Shown here: positions 10,161 through 19,222 of the stretch, piece after piece
Numbering within the stretch: position 1 is the first letter of the stretch
Layout of the letters: every line of letters starts with the position of its first letter
Assembly (NCBI GenBank): GCA_006383075.2
Contig: SMNH02000013.1
Location: 27,088-91,087, forward strand
Reading direction: 5' to 3'
DNA from: Kordia sp. TARA_039_SRF
GTDB lineage: Bacteria; Bacteroidota; Bacteroidia; Flavobacteriales; Flavobacteriaceae
Length of the DNA: 64,000 bases
Notes under the pieces: generated by a model
What the model saw: only the letters and a program-made list of their open reading frames with translations
Database searches by the model: none
Told to the model about the DNA's origin: nothing
Translations under genes and position numbers: made by a program

Positions 10161-10862
10161 ATGTACAGTTATATCAAAAAACAACTTTTCCTGTTGCATT
10201 TTGCAGGAGGAAATAGCTATTCTTATAATTTTTTAAAAGAATCTCTATCCAATAGTTTTGAGTTTATTCCTTTGGAATTACCTGGAAGAGGAAAGCGATT
10301 TCAAGAAGAATTGTTAACAACAAAAGACGAGGCTGTCAATGATTATGTACATCAAATTCAAATGCATCGTAACAATCAGCCTTTTATTATTTTTGGACAC
10401 AGTATGGGCGCAACTTTAGGTTTGTCTGTAACCAAAAAGTTAGAGGAAATCAATGACTCTCCAGAATGCTTAATAGTTTCAGGAAACTCAGGTCCTCAAA
10501 AAAGAGATGAAGAGGCTACAGTTCGCTACACACTCAACGACAAAGACTTCAAAGAAGAACTCCGAGATTTAGGAGGTGTTCCAGAAGAAATTTTAACAAA
10601 TGAAGAACTCTATGAGTTTTTTAGTCCAATTATCCGTTCCGATTTTGAAATTCTAGAGAAAGATGTTTTTTCAGAGAAAGGTGTCATCATAAAAACACCC
10701 ATAGTAGCTATTATGGGATATGAAGAAGATACAAGCGATGAAATCGAAAATTGGAGAAAATTTACATCAGGGACATTCACATTCCAACGAATGACAGGGA
10801 ATCACTTTTTTATCTACAACCATGTAGACACTATTTCGACAATAGTCAAACAAATACATTAA
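10161..10862 (+). CDS. Type II thioesterase (alpha/beta hydrolase)
   Basis: This 233-aa protein matches stand-alone NRPS thioesterases (GrsT/SrfAD type). It starts with LLHFAGGNSYSY, has the nucleophile Ser81 in GHSMGA, and the catalytic His215 in TGNHFF. The acid residue is probably in the GYEEDTSDE segment. Such enzymes strip wrong or stalled acyl groups from carrier domains. Here no thioesterase domain is fused to either visible NRPS, so this protein could also take part in product release. That is an inference. Confidence 0.9.
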   Translation: MYSYIKKQLFLLHFAGGNSYSYNFLKESLSNSFEFIPLELPGRGKRFQEELLTTKDEAVNDYVHQIQMHRNNQPFIIFGHSMGATLGLSVTKKLEEINDSPECLIVSGNSGPQKRDEEATVRYTLNDKDFKEELRDLGGVPEEILTNEELYEFFSPIIRSDFEILEKDVFSEKGVIIKTPIVAIMGYEEDTSDEIENWRKFTSGTFTFQRMTGNHFFIYNHVDTISTIVKQIH

Positions 10863-10898
10863 CAAGTACTGTAAACATAGATACAATCCATTATTTAT

Positions 10899-10922
10899 TG
10901 AATACGAGCCTGCTTGTATTCA
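10899..10922 (+). other. Stem-loop between thioesterase and exporter genes
   Basis: A 10-bp stem (TGAATACGAG / CTTGTATTCA, with one G-U pair) encloses a 4-base loop in the 198-base gap before the exporter gene. There is no run of T after it, so it is not a clear intrinsic terminator. It may be an attenuator, a processing site or an mRNA-stability element. No gene was found in the rest of the gap. Confidence 0.35.
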
Positions 10923-11060
10923 GTAAAATCTTATTCCAATTTATAAGCTATCAAAATGTGTTACGCTAATACCTATTTATGGTTTTGGTAAAGATACCTT
11001 GGCGCGTAGTTTATACATACAACGTACAATTTAGAAATCAATCAATTAATACTCTTAAAA

Positions 11061-12701
11061 ATGTTAAAATTAAATTTTAAGGACATTATCTACTTACTAC
11101 TATACGCTATACCCAATACGGTATTAAGCTTTGCGATAGTTCATATTATAAATAATGTATTATCTGGAAACGAAAACTTTTTAAAAGGACATATGATTAT
11201 TGTGTTTTTGGCTACAATTTTCTACACATACCTTTTAAATGTAATTTTTCAAAAAAAGCTTAACAAGTATACGTTCAAAATTTTATATAAAAATGAGAAA
11301 AAATTGTTTGACGAAATTCTGAAAGCACCATTAAAAACAATTGAAAAATTTGGAACAGAACGATTTTATACAGCTATGGATGATTTGCGCTTATTTTCAG
11401 ATTTACCTTTCACGGTAACGCACACCGTTAGTTCTGTGTTAATGCTGGTACTAGGAGTTATTTATATGTATACACTATCAGTAATTTCTGCAACTATCGT
11501 GGTTATACTTATTGTGCTAGTTGCTGCACTTTATTTCATAGTTATGAACTCTATGTCGTCACAAGTTGCTAAGCTTAGAGAATATAATGATCATTATTAT
11601 GGTCTTGTAGACGACCTCATCTCTGGTTTTAAAGAACTTAAATTAAGTTCCATAAGAAGAAGAAATATTATGAAAAAATATTTAGGTCCCAATAGAGATA
11701 AATCGGAAGGATTAGACTTTAAAATCAATTATATTTTCTTGTCAATCAATATGATTAGTCAATATGGCTTATACTTTGTGATTGCTGCAATCATTTTTGT
11801 GTTACCCGCTATGGGAGTTTTAGAGAGAGAAGATGTAATCGCTTATGTAGTTGTTATCTTATTTATTTCAGGGCCTATCAATAATTTAATCAATTTACAA
11901 CAAGCCTACACTAGATTTATGGTAGCTCATGCTAGAATTAAAAGATTTAGAAAAGATTTTCAAATAAATGAAGCTGATACAATAAAAAATGAAACTCCTA
12001 AAACAACTCAATTTGAATCTTTAAGATTTGAAGACATTCACTTTGATTATGAAAATAAAAACAATGAAAAAGTTTTTGGATTGGGACCAGTTAATTTTGA
12101 AATCAAAAAAGGAGAAGTATTATTTATTGTAGGAGGAAACGGCTCAGGAAAAAGTACCTTTATAAATGTACTTACAGGTCTTTACAAGCCAAGTAAAGGT
12201 CAAATTTATATTAATGGTACTGTTACTGAAAATCTCAACGAAGACCTTGAAGAGTCTTATGCAGCAGTCTTTACAAATAATTACAGATTTGAAAATAATT
12301 ACGACGATTATGTCCTTGAAGGAAATGAAGAATATATGGATTTATTAAAAACCATGGAGCTTCATAAAATAGTAACAGATGATAAAGATGAATCGGCACG
12401 TAGAAACTTCTCAAAGGGACAAGGAAAACGAATGTCAATGATATTTGCTCTATTAGAGAAAAAACCGATTCTAATTTTAGATGAATGGGCAGCAGATCAA
12501 GATCCACACTTTAGAAAGTATTTCTATGAAGTATTAATTCCTAGACTCAAAAGTGAAGGAAAGACAATTATAGCAGTGACACATGATGATGCTTATTTCC
12601 ATGAGGCTGACAGAATTATAAAGTTTGACTATGGTAAAGTTGTCAAAGACGTTCATGTAACTAAGAGCTTAAACTTAGCGCAAAGTTTATGGGCAGAATA
12701 G
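11061..12701 (+). CDS. Cyclic-peptide export ABC transporter, PvdE/SyrD type
   Basis: This 546-aa half-transporter has an N-terminal membrane domain (about 1-290, hydrophobic helices from LLLYAIPNTVLSFAIV onward) fused to an ATPase. Walker A is GGNGSGKST (about 358), the signature is the family variant FSKGQGKR, and Walker B plus D-loop read LILDEWAADQDP, which is characteristic of the PvdE/SyrD group. Those proteins move nonribosomal peptides or their precursors across the inner membrane. There is no N-terminal C39 peptidase domain, so it would not cleave the double-glycine leader peptides encoded just downstream. Its place between NRPS genes makes it the likely exporter of the NRPS product. 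Confidence 0.92.
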   Translation: MLKLNFKDIIYLLLYAIPNTVLSFAIVHIINNVLSGNENFLKGHMIIVFLATIFYTYLLNVIFQKKLNKYTFKILYKNEKKLFDEILKAPLKTIEKFGTERFYTAMDDLRLFSDLPFTVTHTVSSVLMLVLGVIYMYTLSVISATIVVILIVLVAALYFIVMNSMSSQVAKLREYNDHYYGLVDDLISGFKELKLSSIRRRNIMKKYLGPNRDKSEGLDFKINYIFLSINMISQYGLYFVIAAIIFVLPAMGVLEREDVIAYVVVILFISGPINNLINLQQAYTRFMVAHARIKRFRKDFQINEADTIKNETPKTTQFESLRFEDIHFDYENKNNEKVFGLGPVNFEIKKGEVLFIVGGNGSGKSTFINVLTGLYKPSKGQIYINGTVTENLNEDLEESYAAVFTNNYRFENNYDDYVLEGNEEYMDLLKTMELHKIVTDDKDESARRNFSKGQGKRMSMIFALLEKKPILILDEWAADQDPHFRKYFYEVLIPRLKSEGKTIIAVTHDDAYFHEADRIIKFDYGKVVKDVHVTKSLNLAQSLWAE

Positions 12702-12781
12702 TGTTTTGTATAACTATACTAACACAAGAAAAAATATCTCAAACAACTTTCTAAACTTCTTAGAAAACCAAAGCGATTGAT

Positions 12782-14110
12782 ATGAAAATATTAAAATTTG
12801 GAGGCACATCTGTGGGATCTGTGAAAGGCTTACTGAAGATAAGTGAAATCATTTCTCAGACTTCTGGTCGTAAAATTATAGTTTGTTCTGCGATGTCAGG
12901 CGTCACAGATATCTTATTGAACTTAACCAAGCATGTAAAGGCACGTGATGAATTGTCTATTTCAAGATGTATAGATACATTAAGACAAAGGCATTTATCG
13001 GTCATACAATCGTTGTTTAGTCAAGAAGATGTAAAGTTACAAATGAAAGATTTTATTTCAGAGTCTCTCAATTGTATTCTAAAACTATCTAAGCAAACAT
13101 ATTCAGAAGATATAGAGTGTGAAATTATAACGTATGGAGAGCGCTTATTAACTCAAATTTATACCACATACTTAAATTCAATAGGAATAAAGAATGTACT
13201 ACTTGATGTTAGAGAATTCATGCAAGTAGACAAAGTTCATGCGCCCGATATAGCTATTATATCTGAAAAACTCATATCTATTTTAGAAAAAAATAAGGAA
13301 GTTGATTTATTCATTACACAAGGCTTTATTCGTATGACCAGTAATGGAGAATTACGACATTTGCAACGAGGTGGCAGTGATTATAGTGCTACTTTAATTG
13401 GTGCTGCCTTAGGAGTAGAAGAAGTGCAAATATGGTCCGACGTAGATGGCTTTCACAATTGCGACCCTAGAACAGTAAGTAGTTCTTTTCCAATTCCTTG
13501 CTTGTCATATGATGAAGCAGCTGAATTAGCTTATTTCGGAGCGAAAATATTGCATCCTAGAACCGTGTTTCCTGTTAAGAAGCTTAAAATTCCGTTGCGG
13601 TTAAAGGATACTTACAAAAGTGAACTTCAAGGCACAACTATTTCTAATAAGGTTATATTTTCTGGAAGAAAAGCAATTGCTATTAAAGATAATTTATTAG
13701 TGTTAAGAATGACTTTTGCAACAAGCGATTCAATGAAGAATATGACAGCTAAAGTCTTTGATGAATTAAAAAAGAAACATATTGCTATATACTTTTCTCA
13801 TACAGAAGACAACTTCATAGAAGTAGTTGTTCCGCAAGCATCTCGTATTTACGAAACATTAGATGTATTGGAAACAATGGCAAGTATCAATTTTAAAAAA
13901 GATGTAAGTATTGTATGTGTGGTAGGCTACGATCAAGATTATAGTAAAATATCAAATCAAAAGGAAATACATAGCAAATGCTACATAAACAATGTAATTA
14001 GAAGTGAACATGATATGCTGAGCACGAGGTTATTAATCAATTCGGCTGATAAAGAAAAAATGTTGTTCCAATTGAATGAATTTCTATTCCCAGAAAAAAT
14101 CACTTTATAA
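12782..14110 (+). CDS. Aspartate kinase, cluster-embedded copy
   Basis: This 442-aa protein starts MKILKFGGTSVGS, the canonical aspartokinase N-terminal motif. It has the later RGGSDYSATLIGAALG and WSDVDGF motifs and a C-terminal ACT-like region from about residue 300. It makes beta-aspartyl phosphate, the entry to homoserine, threonine, lysine and diaminobutyrate. A stand-alone copy inside an NRPS cluster suggests it raises the supply of an aspartate-derived building block, possibly free of the feedback control on the housekeeping enzyme. No aspartate-semialdehyde dehydrogenase or diaminobutyrate aminotransferase is visible. A role in activating a carboxylate on another substrate cannot be excluded. 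Confidence 0.9.
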   Translation: MKILKFGGTSVGSVKGLLKISEIISQTSGRKIIVCSAMSGVTDILLNLTKHVKARDELSISRCIDTLRQRHLSVIQSLFSQEDVKLQMKDFISESLNCILKLSKQTYSEDIECEIITYGERLLTQIYTTYLNSIGIKNVLLDVREFMQVDKVHAPDIAIISEKLISILEKNKEVDLFITQGFIRMTSNGELRHLQRGGSDYSATLIGAALGVEEVQIWSDVDGFHNCDPRTVSSSFPIPCLSYDEAAELAYFGAKILHPRTVFPVKKLKIPLRLKDTYKSELQGTTISNKVIFSGRKAIAIKDNLLVLRMTFATSDSMKNMTAKVFDELKKKHIAIYFSHTEDNFIEVVVPQASRIYETLDVLETMASINFKKDVSIVCVVGYDQDYSKISNQKEIHSKCYINNVIRSEHDMLSTRLLINSADKEKMLFQLNEFLFPEKITL

Positions 14111-14145
14111 AAATTAAATCCATAATCAATTAAACTTTATAAACC

Positions 14146-14307
14146 ATGAAAAAAAGTAGAAAAACAAAATTAAGTTTTGCAAAACAAGTTGTTTCAAAAT
14201 TTACTACGGACAACGTAAAAGGAGGAGCAACGCAGAGTGACCAGCAAGCAACGGGATGTAACACAAACTGCCCGAACAGTGAAAAATGTCAAATACGTAA
14301 TGAATAA
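14146..14307 (+). CDS. Double-glycine leader peptide 1 (53 aa, Cys-containing core)
   Basis: This small gene starts 35 bases after the aspartate kinase stop. The leader is basic, then carries KLSFAKQVVSKF and ends VKGG at residues 24-27. The 26-residue core is polar and contains Cys38, Cys42 and Cys48 plus several Thr/Ser. The pattern resembles Bacteroidetes GG-leader natural-product (class I lanthipeptide-like) precursors. The next two genes encode peptides with GG at exactly the same residues. No lanthionine synthetase, radical-SAM enzyme or C39 peptidase is visible in the window, so the modification, if any, is unknown. Confidence 0.8.
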   Translation: MKKSRKTKLSFAKQVVSKFTTDNVKGGATQSDQQATGCNTNCPNSEKCQIRNE

Positions 14308-14318
14308 TTTTTGCACTC

Positions 14319-14480
14319 ATGAAAACAAATAAAAAGGCAAATCTAAAGTTTGCAAAACAAACCATTTCATCATTTACAACAAACAATGTAAAAGGTGGTG
14401 CAGCAGCAGGCACTCAAAGTAATCAACAAAAAACGGGTTGCCAAACAAATTGTACCGCTTGGAAAACAACAAGAAACTAA
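14319..14480 (+). CDS. Double-glycine leader peptide 2 (53 aa, Cys-containing core)
   Basis: This is a close paralogue of the preceding peptide gene, starting 11 bases after its stop. Leader LKFAKQTISSF and VKGG at 24-27 are nearly the same. The core keeps the TGCxTNC pattern (Cys41, Cys45) but lacks the third Cys and ends in KTTRN. Conservation of the leader with change in the core is the usual signature of ribosomally made precursor families. Confidence 0.8.
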   Translation: MKTNKKANLKFAKQTISSFTTNNVKGGAAAGTQSNQQKTGCQTNCTAWKTTRN

Positions 14481-14492
14481 GATTATATTATC

Positions 14493-14657
14493 ATGAAGAC
14501 AAACAAAAAAGCAATATTAGTGATTAATAAAAAAGTAATCTCAAAATTACAACAAGGACAAATAAATGGAGGAGCAAAAGCACCTATAAACCCTTTAAAG
14601 ACAAAGGTCTGTGCTTCTCGTGCCAAAACTAATTGTGATAGCTGTCTTATACATTAA
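14493..14657 (+). CDS. Double-glycine leader peptide 3 (54 aa, diverged)
   Basis: This is the third small gene in the row, 12 bases after the second. The leader reads KKAILVINKKVISKLQ and ends INGG at 24-27. The core contains Cys40, Cys48 and Cys51. It is less like peptides 1 and 2 but keeps length, leader spacing and a Cys-rich C-terminus. The second NRPS gene starts 83 bases later. Confidence 0.75.
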   Translation: MKTNKKAILVINKKVISKLQQGQINGGAKAPINPLKTKVCASRAKTNCDSCLIH

Positions 14658-14666
14658 TTTAGAGTA

Positions 14667-14697
14667 TTGTAATATTTAATCAACTATTTTATCCTTG
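14667..14697 (+). promoter_or_regulatory. Possible promoter upstream of second NRPS gene
   Basis: TTG at 14667-14669 and TATCCTTG at 14690-14697 are 20 bases apart. This fits the Bacteroidota pattern (-33 TTTG, -7 TAnnTTTG) with one mismatch in the -7 box. It would start a transcript about 40 bases before the NRPS gene at 14741. It was found by eye only. Confidence 0.35.
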
Positions 14698-14740
14698 CTT
14701 TGTTTTTTATATTCATTTATTCGGCATTAGTTATAAACTT

Positions 14741-17700
14741 ATGAAACTAACACTTCCTCAACAAGACATATATTTCGAACAATTGTTGTACACAGAAGAT
14801 CCTATTTACAATATTGGAGCAGCTATTTCAATTAAAGGAAATATATCATATGATATTCTCAATAAGGCTTACACTGCGTTGATAGACCAACATGATGCTT
14901 ATAGAAGTATTGTGGTAACAAACACGCAAGGGGCTACCATTGAAATGTTGCACGAGCATACTTCGCAATTGGGTTATGAAGATTTTTCAGCTGAAACTTC
15001 TCCAAAAGAGAAAGCAGCAGCGTTTATGAAGCATACTTTTCAACAGGTATTTCGTTTTGAAGATAAAACGCTCTTGCACAAATTTATTTTGATTAAAGTT
15101 GAGGAATCATTCCATTATTTATTCTCTATGTACCATCATATTATCACCGATGGTTGGGGAACTTCTTTAATGTTTCAGCGTTTAGTAAAAAATTATAATG
15201 AACTAGCTAACGAAGAAAAAATTAGTTCAGAATATCCTTATTCCTATCAAGACTTTGCAATTGATGATGAGAAATATGTAACATCGGAAGATTTTCAAAA
15301 GGATAAATTATACTGGAAAGAAAAGTTTAAAAATCTGCCAGACCGCTTCTTACATACCATAAAATATGATGGTAAAAAAAACAAGAGCAGCAGAAAAGAA
15401 TTGCTCATTAAACGCTCAATGTATAATGAATTAGAGCAATTGGCGAAAGAAACTAGAAGTTCTACATTTCACATTATTTTAGCCGTATTATATCTGTATT
15501 TCGGTAGAAAACATCAAGTTAATGAACTGGCAATAGGATTACCCGTATTGAATAGAAGCAAGTCCATTTTTAAAAAGACAGTAGGATTGTTCATGGGGGT
15601 TTCACCATTGCGAATTGAATTGGATTTTGAAACAGCATTTACGGATTTAATTCTACAAATAAAACAACAACTTCGTCAAGACTACCGTCATCAACGTTTT
15701 CCTCTAGGGAAATTAATTCACGAATTAGAACTTTTTGAAGATAAAGATAGACTCTTTAATATTACGCTTTCGTATGAAAAACAAAACTATGCAGACCATT
15801 TTAAGGATACGGTAACCAAAGTGGTTCCAATGACGCATGAATCTGAACGCGTTGCATTGGCATTATACATTAGAGAGTTTGACACTACGGAAGATGTAAA
15901 AATAGATTTTGATTATAATCTTAACTATTTCGATGCTGATAGTATTGAAAAAGTAGTACAACATTTTGAATTACTACTGCATGAAGTTGCAAAAGATCAC
16001 ACAAAAAAGTTAAAAACATATACATACATAACTCCTGCAGAGCAAAAGAAACTTCTTGAAACGTTCAATCAAACAAAATTTGAAATTCCTAAAAAAACGG
16101 TATGTGCTTTATATGAAGAACAAGCAAATAACAACGCAAACCAATTTGCTGTAATTGATCAGCATAAAGCTTATACTTACAAGGCATTACAAGAAAAGTC
16201 GAATCAAATTGCCAATTATATACGAGAACATTTTTCTAAAGTTTCAAAATCACCAATTGCAGTATTAATGAATCGTTCTGCAGATTTAATAGCAGTATTA
16301 CTGGGAATATTGAAGAGTGGTCATTCTTACATTCCGTTAGATCCTACGTTTCCTGTGGAGCGTTTACAATATATAATGCAGCATAGTGAAGTTTCTTTCT
16401 TGTTTGGAGATGCTGTTTATAAAAATCTTTTGAACAACCATAGCGGATTTGTAAATGTTTCAGAAGTGGTTGCGAATGAAGCTTTATCTACTCAAGATGT
16501 GGATAATTCAACTCAAGAGTCTGATGCGTATATTATTTATACTTCAGGATCAACAGGAAATCCAAAAGGAGTGAAAATAGCGCACAATTCATTAGTAAAC
16601 TTTCTTAAAAGTATTCAACACAAACAAAAAATAACCTCTGAAGATATCCTATATTCAGTCACAACACAATCTTTTGATATTTCTATTCTTGAATTTTTCT
16701 TACCAATTACTGTGGGAGGTTCTGTGTACATAGCTAACAAGAAGACGCTTTCTGATCCTTTCAAAACCATAGAGGAAATTGAAAAGATGAAACCAACAGT
16801 GATGCAGGCTACACCTAGTTTTTATCAAATGTTGTTCAATGCTGGTTGGAAAGGAGATAAGAAACTTAAAATATTGTGTGGAGGTGATTTGTTGAATCAA
16901 GCATTAGCATCACAGCTGTTAGAAAACTCTAAAGAAGTTTGGAATATGTACGGTCCAACAGAAACAACAATATGGTCTAGCACTAAACAAATAAAAACTC
17001 CAAAAGACGCTTCAAATATTGGAAGTCCAATCTTTAATACACAATTATACGTATTAGATCGGTATAAAAAATTAGTACCGCAAGGCGTACAAGGAGATAT
17101 TTACATAAGTGGAGATGGATTAGCCACAGGATACTTAAAAGATTTGGACTTAACCAATCGTAAATTCACAAAGCATCCATTTCTAAAAAATAAAAAAATA
17201 TATCATACAGGCGATATTGGAAAGTGGAATGAAAATGGAGAGATTTTATTTTTAGGTAGAAACGATTATCAGGTGAAAATTAGAGGATATCGCATTGAAC
17301 TTGGAGAAATTGAAGCAGCACTTAATGCATGTGATGAGATAAAAACAAGCACTGTAATTGCTAAAAAAGAAGAAGTGCAAGAAGCATTTTTAATAGCGTA
17401 TGTTATACCAGAACACGAAGCAATAGACACACATAAAATAATGGAAGAATTGCATACAAAACTTCCGCAATACATGATTCCAAACTTTATAGAAACTTTG
17501 GAAGCTTTTCCTTTAACTCCAAATAAAAAAATTGATAGAAAAAAACTATCAGAAATGAATATTCATACACTTTCCAGTACGGATACGTTTGAAAAGCCAC
17601 TTACAAATATAGAAATTAAGATAAGTGACTTATTTAAAAATGTATTGGCTATAGAAAAAGAAATAAGTAATACGGATAATTTCTTTGCTCTAGGAGGACA

Positions 17701-19180
17701 TTCGCTAAATGCTGTACGGCTTATAAGCCTAATTGAACGTGAGTTCTATTGCCGTCTTTCTCTAAAAAATATTTTTGAAGCGCCAAGTGTAAAAGCTTTA
17801 GCTACATTATTAGAAAGTGGGAAAATTGAAAAAACAAAACCAATAGTTCCGATAGCAGAACAATCAGATTATCCAATTACGGCATCACAATATGCCTTGT
17901 GGCTTGCTGCTTTAAGCCCTGAGAAATCCATTGCATATAATATGTTTGCGGCTTTTAAAATAACTGGCGTAGTTCAAAGAGAATTATTAGAAAAGGCATT
18001 AGTCAAAATTATTAATCGTCATGAAATTCTTAGAACAAATTTCCTTGAAGTTGATGGATTACCAAGACAAAAAATCACTCATAAAGCAATCAATACATTC
18101 CATCTTGACGAATTAGAAGTTGAAGATGAAAATATTGAAGATGCTATTGTAGCATACGCTTGTCGCGAGTTCGACTTAGCAAATGAACTCTTAGTAAGGT
18201 TAGGAGTGCTTAAAACTACAAGTGGCGATTCATATATGGTTTTTTCAACACATCATATCATTATGGATGGATGGTCTTTAGAGGTACTTATAAATGAACT
18301 GGCTAAGTATTACAAAGCTCTAACTGTAAACGGAAACTCTAAAGAAGAAAAGTTGCCATTTCAATTTAAAGATTATGTGACTTGGTTAGCAGAGGAAGAG
18401 CGAGTAAACACAAAATCAAACCAAGAATTTTGGAGCACATATTTACAATCGTATCAATGGAAGAACCTCATTAAATTTGACACGATAGAGGAAGAACAAT
18501 CTCAAACTGTGGCCATGTACTATTTCGCTTGGGATACAATAGTTTTAAACGATTTAATTGCTTGTGGAGTTCGACATAATACAACACTACATACTTTGCT
18601 AATTACAGCCTTCAATGTGTTAATCCATAAAATGTATCAACATGAAGATATCTGTATTGCAACAGTAAACTCAGGGAGAAATTTCTCAGATTCACATTCG
18701 CAAATGGGAATGTTTGTAAAAACGTTGCCATTACGTTCCAAGATTTCAGGATCGCAAACATTTTTAGACATCGTACATGCAACACATCAAAATTTACTAT
18801 TGCTGGATACACATCAAAATATGCCAGCTGAGGTACATAATAAATTACGATTTGAAATATTGATGGTTTTACAAAATACTAAGTTCAATTACGATACTAT
18901 TGACTTGCATGAAGAATTACAACTCAATGCACATCCAATAAAGTCTACCTACAATAGACTTCCTTTACTTATAGATTTCCATAAAAAGCATACTGAGTTA
19001 TCAGGTACTGTAAATTATGATACTAGTAAATACGAAAAAGAAACGCTTGAATTGATATTTACGAAATACAAAAAAGTAATTGATCAAATTATAGAGCAAC
19101 CAACAATTCAAATAAACGCTATTGATATTGATTTGCCTTTTGAGAAGGAAGAAGCAATAGAAATAGATTTTAACTTTTAA
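14741..19180 (+). CDS. Nonribosomal peptide synthetase C-A(Gly)-T-C
   Basis: This 1479-aa protein has a C domain (HHIITDG from His132), an A domain (YTSGSTGNPKG from 600, NMYGPTE, YHTGD, A10 PNKKID), a T domain (LGGHS, Ser988) and a full-size terminal C domain (HHIIMDG from 1171). By-eye alignment to PheA gives pocket residues D-I-L-Q-L-G-M-I-W-K, one change from the known glycine code DILQLGLIWK, so glycine is the predicted substrate. The protein ends after the C domain with no T, TE or reductase domain. The terminal C may pass the chain to a module encoded elsewhere or catalyse release by condensation or cyclisation. Confidence 0.95.
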   Translation: MKLTLPQQDIYFEQLLYTEDPIYNIGAAISIKGNISYDILNKAYTALIDQHDAYRSIVVTNTQGATIEMLHEHTSQLGYEDFSAETSPKEKAAAFMKHTFQQVFRFEDKTLLHKFILIKVEESFHYLFSMYHHIITDGWGTSLMFQRLVKNYNELANEEKISSEYPYSYQDFAIDDEKYVTSEDFQKDKLYWKEKFKNLPDRFLHTIKYDGKKNKSSRKELLIKRSMYNELEQLAKETRSSTFHIILAVLYLYFGRKHQVNELAIGLPVLNRSKSIFKKTVGLFMGVSPLRIELDFETAFTDLILQIKQQLRQDYRHQRFPLGKLIHELELFEDKDRLFNITLSYEKQNYADHFKDTVTKVVPMTHESERVALALYIREFDTTEDVKIDFDYNLNYFDADSIEKVVQHFELLLHEVAKDHTKKLKTYTYITPAEQKKLLETFNQTKFEIPKKTVCALYEEQANNNANQFAVIDQHKAYTYKALQEKSNQIANYIREHFSKVSKSPIAVLMNRSADLIAVLLGILKSGHSYIPLDPTFPVERLQYIMQHSEVSFLFGDAVYKNLLNNHSGFVNVSEVVANEALSTQDVDNSTQESDAYIIYTSGSTGNPKGVKIAHNSLVNFLKSIQHKQKITSEDILYSVTTQSFDISILEFFLPITVGGSVYIANKKTLSDPFKTIEEIEKMKPTVMQATPSFYQMLFNAGWKGDKKLKILCGGDLLNQALASQLLENSKEVWNMYGPTETTIWSSTKQIKTPKDASNIGSPIFNTQLYVLDRYKKLVPQGVQGDIYISGDGLATGYLKDLDLTNRKFTKHPFLKNKKIYHTGDIGKWNENGEILFLGRNDYQVKIRGYRIELGEIEAALNACDEIKTSTVIAKKEEVQEAFLIAYVIPEHEAIDTHKIMEELHTKLPQYMIPNFIETLEAFPLTPNKKIDRKKLSEMNIHTLSSTDTFEKPLTNIEIKISDLFKNVLAIEKEISNTDNFFALGGHSLNAVRLISLIEREFYCRLSLKNIFEAPSVKALATLLESGKIEKTKPIVPIAEQSDYPITASQYALWLAALSPEKSIAYNMFAAFKITGVVQRELLEKALVKIINRHEILRTNFLEVDGLPRQKITHKAINTFHLDELEVEDENIEDAIVAYACREFDLANELLVRLGVLKTTSGDSYMVFSTHHIIMDGWSLEVLINELAKYYKALTVNGNSKEEKLPFQFKDYVTWLAEEERVNTKSNQEFWSTYLQSYQWKNLIKFDTIEEEQSQTVAMYYFAWDTIVLNDLIACGVRHNTTLHTLLITAFNVLIHKMYQHEDICIATVNSGRNFSDSHSQMGMFVKTLPLRSKISGSQTFLDIVHATHQNLLLLDTHQNMPAEVHNKLRFEILMVLQNTKFNYDTIDLHEELQLNAHPIKSTYNRLPLLIDFHKKHTELSGTVNYDTSKYEKETLELIFTKYKKVIDQIIEQPTIQINAIDIDLPFEKEEAIEIDFNF

Positions 19181-19222
19181 AACATCAATTAAAAACAATT
19201 TAATCTTATTAATCTTAGAATT

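Noticed and set aside
10751..10969. 72-aa ORF overlapping the thioesterase end
   Set aside because: It is mostly inside the thioesterase gene in another frame, has no recognisable features and runs across the stem-loop region.
14204..14413. Minus-strand ORF across the leader-peptide genes
   Set aside because: It is antisense to two clearly patterned peptide genes and shows no domain of its own.
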